A stretch of DNA of 64,000 nt. Source: Streptomyces sp. NBC_01775. GTDB taxonomy: Bacteria; Actinomycetota; Actinomycetes; Streptomycetales; Streptomycetaceae. The stretch covers positions 186,001-250,000 of the forward strand of contig NZ_CP109104.1 in the NCBI RefSeq assembly GCF_035917675.1. The letters are read 5' to 3'. This document shows, in pieces, positions 60,163 to 64,000 of this stretch (the stretch's first letter is position 1; each line of letters opens with the position of its first letter). The position numbers were made by a program, and so were the translations under genes. The notes below the pieces were generated by a model. The model worked only from the letters and a program-made list of their open reading frames with translations, had not been told where the DNA came from and ran no database searches.

Positions 60163-61278
60163 TCAGCGGGCCATCTCCTCGCGCAGTGCGTCCAGGAACC
60201 CGTCGACGTCCGCCTCCGTGGTGTCGAAGGAGCACATCCAGCGCACGTCACCGGCCGCCTCGTCCCAGAAGTAGAAGCGGTAGCGCTTCTGGAGGCGTTC
60301 GCTCACATCGTGCGGGAGCCGGGCGAAGACGGCGTTGGCCTGGACGGGATACAGGATCTCCACCCCGTCGACGGAGCGGACGCCCTCGGCCAGCCTGCGG
60401 GCCATCGCATTGGAGTGCCGCGCGTTGCGCAGCCACAGGTCCCCGGACAAGAGCGCTTCCAACTGCACGGCGATGAAGCGCATCTTGGAGGCGAGCTGCA
60501 TGGACAGCTTGCGCAGGTGCTTCATGTGGCGGACGGCGTCGGGGTTGAGCACGACGACGGCCTCGCCGAAGAGCATGCCGTTCTTGGTGCCGCCGAAGGA
60601 GAGGATGTCGACCCCGGCGGCGTTGGTGAAGGCGCGCATCGGGACGTCCAGCGCGGCGGCGGCGTTGGCGATGCGGGCACCGTCGAGGTGGACCAGCATG
60701 CCCCGCTCGTGCGCGTGCTCGCACAGGGCGCGTATCTCCTCGACCGTGTAGAGCGTGCCCAGTTCGGTGTTCTGCGCGAGCGAGACGACCTGCGGCATGG
60801 CGCGGTGCTCGTCGTCCCAGCCGTACGCCTCGCGGTCGATCAGCTCGGGGGTGAGCTTGCCGTCCTCGGTGGGCACGGTGAGCAGCTTCAGCCCGCCGAC
60901 GCGCTCGGGGGCTCCGCACTCGTCGACGTGGATGTGCGCGGAGTCGGCGCAGATCACCGCGCCCCAGCGGTCGGTGACCGCCTGGAGCGCGACGACGTTG
61001 GCGCCGGTGCCGTTGAAGACGGGGAACGCCTCGGCGCGCCGTCCGAAGTGACTGCGGATGACGGCCTGGAGGTGCTCGGTGTACTCGTCGGCGCCGTAGG
61101 CGGACTGGTGGCCGCCGTTGGCGACGGCGAGCGCCGCCAGGATCTCCGGATGCGCGCCCGCGTAGTTGTCGCTGGCGAAGCCGCGCACCTCGGGGTCGTG
61201 GCGGCGCCGGGCGTCCGTGGCCGCGGCGGCCCCCGCGGACGACGCGGACGAGGGGTTCAGGGCTTGGGCGTCAGCCAC
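60163..61278 (-). CDS. Low-specificity L-threonine aldolase
   Basis: The 371-residue PLP enzyme cleaves threonine/allothreonine to glycine and acetaldehyde. It shows GFASDNYAGAHPEILAALAV, VFNGTGANVVALQAV, SAHIHVDECGAPE, LVHLDGARIANAAAALD and the PLP lysine in ILSFGGTKNGMLFGEAVVV (near residue 216). The GTG start at 61278 lies inside the 3' end of the SDR gene (22-bp overlap), so it is translationally coupled. The product acetaldehyde is a possible substrate for the aldehyde dehydrogenase elsewhere in the window, but there is no direct link. Confidence 0.94.
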   Translation of the reverse strand: MADAQALNPSSASSAGAAAATDARRRHDPEVRGFASDNYAGAHPEILAALAVANGGHQSAYGADEYTEHLQAVIRSHFGRRAEAFPVFNGTGANVVALQAVTDRWGAVICADSAHIHVDECGAPERVGGLKLLTVPTEDGKLTPELIDREAYGWDDEHRAMPQVVSLAQNTELGTLYTVEEIRALCEHAHERGMLVHLDGARIANAAAALDVPMRAFTNAAGVDILSFGGTKNGMLFGEAVVVLNPDAVRHMKHLRKLSMQLASKMRFIAVQLEALLSGDLWLRNARHSNAMARRLAEGVRSVDGVEILYPVQANAVFARLPHDVSERLQKRYRFYFWDEAAGDVRWMCSFDTTEADVDGFLDALREEMAR

Positions 61279-62039
61279 AGGCGGGTTCCGTTCAGCTCTT
61301 CGGTGGGCTTGGTCCAGGTACCGGCTACGGCCTCCGCCAGATCCTTGACGTCCGTGAAACCGGCGAACTTCGCGTTCGGCCGGTCGGCCCGCATCTGGTC
61401 GTTCACCAGCGCCTTGACCACCAGGATGGCAGCGGCGGCGGGCGGGCCGCTCTCGCCCCCCGCCTTGTGGAAGGCATCACCCAGCGCGAGCGTCCAGGCT
61501 TCGGCCGCGGCCTTGGAAGCGGCGTAGGCGGCGTTGCCCGCCGTGGGCTTGCCGGCCCCGGCGGCGCTCACCAGCAGAAACCGCCCGTACCCTGAGCGCT
61601 CCAGCGGCCCCTCGAAGGCGAGCGAGGTGTGCTGGAGCGTACGGATGAGGAGGCTGTGCAGCGTGTCCCAGTCCGCGAGGTCGGTCTCGGCGAACGAGGC
61701 CGAGCCGCGCCAGCCGCCCACCAGGTGCACGAGGCCGTCGACCCGGCCGAACTCCTTCTCGGTCTTGTCCGCCCATGCCCTGGTCTCCTCCAGGCTCAGC
61801 AGGTCGACGGTGTCGCCCGTGACCGTCGCCCCACCGTGGGCGAACCGCGCCGCGTCCACCGCGTCGGCCAGCCGCTCGGCGTCCGCGTCGGAGGCCACGA
61901 CGACGGCGCCCTCCTCGGCCAGCCGCAGCAGCGTGGCGCGCCCCGCGGGCCCCGCCGCGCCGGCGACCGCGACCACGGCCCCCTGGAGCCTGCCCTCACC
62001 GTTTCCCTCGTAGCCACGCTTCGTCGTCGTGTCCGTCAT
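61257..62039 (-). CDS. SDR-family oxidoreductase
   Basis: The 260-residue Rossmann-fold protein has AVVAVAGAAGPAGRATLLRL (a variant of the usual TGxxxGxG nucleotide loop), DADAERLADAVDAA, DGLVHLVGGWRG in place of NNAG, and the catalytic LLVSAAGAGK...AAYAASKAAAEAW with Y-x3-K near 172. ATG at 62039 follows AGGAGG. It is the middle gene of a three-gene minus-strand operon. The altered glycine motif and VGGW segment mark a distinct SDR subgroup; substrate unknown. Confidence 0.92.
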   Translation of the reverse strand: MTDTTTKRGYEGNGEGRLQGAVVAVAGAAGPAGRATLLRLAEEGAVVVASDADAERLADAVDAARFAHGGATVTGDTVDLLSLEETRAWADKTEKEFGRVDGLVHLVGGWRGSASFAETDLADWDTLHSLLIRTLQHTSLAFEGPLERSGYGRFLLVSAAGAGKPTAGNAAYAASKAAAEAWTLALGDAFHKAGGESGPPAAAAILVVKALVNDQMRADRPNAKFAGFTDVKDLAEAVAGTWTKPTEELNGTRLWLTPKP

Positions 62040-62074
62040 GGTCGCCTCCTCGCGCCCGGCATTCCGCTGTCCGC

Positions 62075-63478
62075 TCACGCCGCGGCGGCCTGAGCCGGGC
62101 TGCTGTGGGCGGTGATCCCCTGCGTCGATGCGATCACACTCCGGAGCTTCTTCGCGAGTGCCTCATAGAACATGCTGAGCGGAAACTCATCCGGAAGCAC
62201 CTCGTCCACCAGCTTGCGCGGCGGGAGGGTCAGATCGAGCGCGTCGGGGCCCTTGGCCCAGGTGGAGCCCGGGTGCGGCGCCAGGTAGGTGGAGACCAGC
62301 TCGTACGCCTTGAACCAGTGCACCAGCTTGGGCCGGTCGATGCCGGCGCGGTAGAGCGTCTCGATCTCCTCACGCAGGGCGACGGTGACCTGGCGGGCGC
62401 GGTCCCAGTCGATGCTGAGGCTGTTGTCGGTCCAGCGCAGCGCGTCGTGCTGGTGGAGGTAGGCGAAGAGCAGCTGGCCGCCCAGACCGTCGTAGTTGCG
62501 CTTGCGCTCACCGGTGACGGGGAAGCGGAAGAGACGCTCCAGGATCATCGCGTACTGCACGTCGCGACCCTGCGGGAAACCGTCGGCCTCCAGCTTCACG
62601 CCCTCGTGGAAGGCGGTCAGGTCGCAGCGCAGCTCCTCCAGGCCGTACATCCAGAACGGCTGCCGCTGTTTGATCATGAAGGGGTCGAAGGGCAGGTCGC
62701 CGTGGCTGTGGGTGCGGTCGTGGACCATGTCCCAGAGCACGAAGGCCTGCTGGCAGCGCTCCTGGTCGGCCAGCATCTCCTGGGCGTCCTCGGGCAGTTC
62801 GAGACTGGTCACGCCGCAGGCCGCCTGGACGACGCGGCGGAAGCGGGCCGCCTCGCGGTCGCAGAAGATGCCGCCCCAGCTGAAGCGCTCGGGCGCCTCG
62901 CGCACGGCGATGGTCTCGGGGAAGAGGACGGCGGAGTGCGTGTCGTATCCCGAGGTGAAGTCCTCGAAGGCGATGCCGCAGAACAGCGGGTTGTCGTAAC
63001 GGGTGCGCTCCAGCTCGGCCAGCCAGTCGGGCCACACCATGCGCAGCACGACCGCTTCGAGGTTGCGGTCGGGGTTGCCGTTCTGGGTGTACATCGCGAA
63101 GACGACCAGGTGCTGAAGGCCGTCGGCGCGCCCCTGCGCGGGCTGGAAGGCGAGCAGCGAGTCCAGGAAGTCGGGGACGCCGAATCCGCCGTCGGCCCAG
63201 CGGCTCAGGTCGGCCGCGAGCGCGCGGTGGTACGCGGCGTCGTGCGGCAGCAGCGGGGACAGCTCCTCGACGGCGGCGATCACGCGGTCCAGCTCCTCGC
63301 GCACGGCCTCCCGCGTGGGCGCGCCCTCGGCCTCGAAGTCGATGGACCCGTCCTTGGACTGGGCGGGCCTGACGGCTTCGACGGCCGCCTTCAGCGCGCC
63401 CCAGGCGGGGTGTGCCACCACACTGTCGGACGGCGAAACGCCGCCCTCGGCGGGCGTCGGCGAAAAAATTTCCGTCAT
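62075..63478 (-). CDS. DUF6421 family protein
   Basis: The 467-residue protein matches the Streptomyces DUF6421 family. Distinct segments are RADGLQHLVVFAMYTQNGNP, DRNLEAVVLRMVWPDWLAEL, FSWGGIFCDREAARFRRVVQ, LWDMVHDRTHSHGDLPFDPF (a His-rich stretch that might bind metal), FRFPVTGERKRNYDGLGGQL and YLAPHPGSTWAKGPDALDL. No biochemical function is known. ATG at 63478 has GGAGGGG. It leads the operon with an SDR and threonine aldolase and has a clear promoter. Confidence 0.9.
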   Translation of the reverse strand: MTEIFSPTPAEGGVSPSDSVVAHPAWGALKAAVEAVRPAQSKDGSIDFEAEGAPTREAVREELDRVIAAVEELSPLLPHDAAYHRALAADLSRWADGGFGVPDFLDSLLAFQPAQGRADGLQHLVVFAMYTQNGNPDRNLEAVVLRMVWPDWLAELERTRYDNPLFCGIAFEDFTSGYDTHSAVLFPETIAVREAPERFSWGGIFCDREAARFRRVVQAACGVTSLELPEDAQEMLADQERCQQAFVLWDMVHDRTHSHGDLPFDPFMIKQRQPFWMYGLEELRCDLTAFHEGVKLEADGFPQGRDVQYAMILERLFRFPVTGERKRNYDGLGGQLLFAYLHQHDALRWTDNSLSIDWDRARQVTVALREEIETLYRAGIDRPKLVHWFKAYELVSTYLAPHPGSTWAKGPDALDLTLPPRKLVDEVLPDEFPLSMFYEALAKKLRSVIASTQGITAHSSPAQAAAA

Positions 63479-63515
63479 ATTGACCCCTCCACAGAAGAAA
63501 CTCGCGTACAGAAAC

Positions 63516-63543
63516 CGTATACACGAGAGTGTCCTTCTCTCAA
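63516..63543 (-). promoter_or_regulatory. Promoter of the DUF6421-SDR-aldolase operon
   Basis: On the minus strand TTGAGA (63543-63538) and TATACG (63521-63516) are 16 nt apart. The predicted start near 63509 leaves a 30-nt leader with the ribosome site. GTGTATAC flanks the -10. Confidence 0.55.
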
Positions 63544-63807
63544 GGGGAAGTGCCAGGAGACTATGCGGTGAGACCGGGGTCACCGCCGTCGTTCTTCCTG
63601 CACACAGGGGTCACGGCGACAGTCTTTCCCAGTTCCGTCACGGCCCCCGCCGCCTCGCCACCACAGCCGAAGTCTGACGGCCCGCCGCCCCCGCCCGGTG
63701 CCGTTAGTCTGGCGGGCGCGCTCCGCGTGCCCCTCCGGGCGGCCCGCCGGCGCGAGCCTGCCACCATTGATCGCCACATGATCACCGCACGAAAGCGAGA
63801 GCGCCCC

Positions 63808-64000
63808 GTGCCAATGCTCACCGTCGGACACCGTGGAGTGATGGGCGTCGAGCCCGAGAACACCCTGCGCTCCTTCGTCCGCGCCGAACGCGAAGGGCTC
63901 GACGTCCTGGAGCTGGACCTGCATCTGAGCAAGGACGGCGAGCTGGTGGTGATGCACGACGCCGACGTGGCGCGCACGACCGACGGCAGCGGGCCCATCG
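63808..64000 (+). CDS. Glycerophosphodiester phosphodiesterase (partial, runs off right edge)
   Basis: The first 64 codons are present. The frame shows the GDPD signature: LTVGHRGVMGVEPENTLRSF (catalytic His), REGLDVLELDLHLSKDGELV (metal-binding Glu and Asp) and VMHDADVARTTDGSGP (second His). The enzyme hydrolyses glycerophosphodiesters to glycerol 3-phosphate and an alcohol. GTG 63808 is chosen as the usual start; an in-frame ATG at 63778 would add ten residues. Confidence 0.92.
   Translation, partial: MPMLTVGHRGVMGVEPENTLRSFVRAEREGLDVLELDLHLSKDGELVVMHDADVARTTDGSGPI

Overview
The window is a high-GC, densely coded stretch of actinobacterial chromosome, almost certainly Streptomyces or a close relative. 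The evidence is very high third-position GC, many GTG starts, an ergothioneine cluster, a Streptomyces-type subtilisin inhibitor, a family 2B encapsulin pair, an Rv1733c-type membrane protein, RsbW-like ATPases, and the short dispersed repeats typical of Streptomyces intergenic DNA. I see no rRNA, tRNA, CRISPR array, intact insertion sequence or prophage. About 60 genes can be supported; most other long open frames are GC-driven shadows.

Layout, first half. At 0-6 kb an aldehyde dehydrogenase with its DUF779 partner and a GAF-domain regulator face a phosphoketolase gene. At 6.1-9 kb two adjacent genes encode two different family 2B encapsulin shell proteins, each with an inserted cyclic-nucleotide-binding-like domain; no usual cargo gene lies next to them. 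At 9.5-15.3 kb come a membrane protein, a beta-helix/AAA+ chimera and a convergent, overlapping membrane alpha/beta-hydrolase. At 15.5-19.4 kb are a DeoR regulator, a SRPBCC protein, a cysteine-synthase-like enzyme divergent from a small gene, and an RsbW-like ATPase. At 19.4-24.1 kb are a MacB/FtsX-type ABC exporter with a SHOCT protein, and a GNAT enzyme behind a ROK repressor. That ROK repressor diverges from an MFS transporter through very closely spaced, apparently leaderless promoters. At 26.7-38.4 kb are a hydrolase, a two-component system, a TetR/deazaflavin-oxidoreductase pair with an operator array, a geranylgeranyl-reductase-like flavoprotein, an M20 dipeptidase, a P-loop kinase/Nudix fusion, a TIGR03086 protein, an AraC regulator and small genes.

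Layout, second half. At 38.4-40.2 kb an erythromycin-esterase-family gene sits between two apparently decayed genes. At 40.2-46 kb is a carbohydrate ABC importer (binding protein plus two permeases, no ATPase) with a ROK sugar kinase and a LacI regulator, preceded by a clear promoter and by palindromic operators. At 47.2-51.8 kb is egtABCD for ergothioneine, next to a decayed IS982-like transposase fragment. From 51.9 kb on are a transmembrane Ser/Thr kinase, a DUF6986 aldolase-like protein, a protease inhibitor, etfBA, a thioredoxin, a PlsC-type acyltransferase, a transglutaminase, an apparent operon of DUF6421, SDR and threonine-aldolase genes, and the start of a glycerophosphodiester phosphodiesterase at the right edge.

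The most interesting locus is the two-shell encapsulin pair. Also notable are the beta-helix/AAA+ chimera with its overlapping hydrolase gene, the overlapping leaderless ROK/MFS promoters, the TetR operator array, and several decayed genes. All functional statements rest on motif and family recognition by eye; no database search was run.
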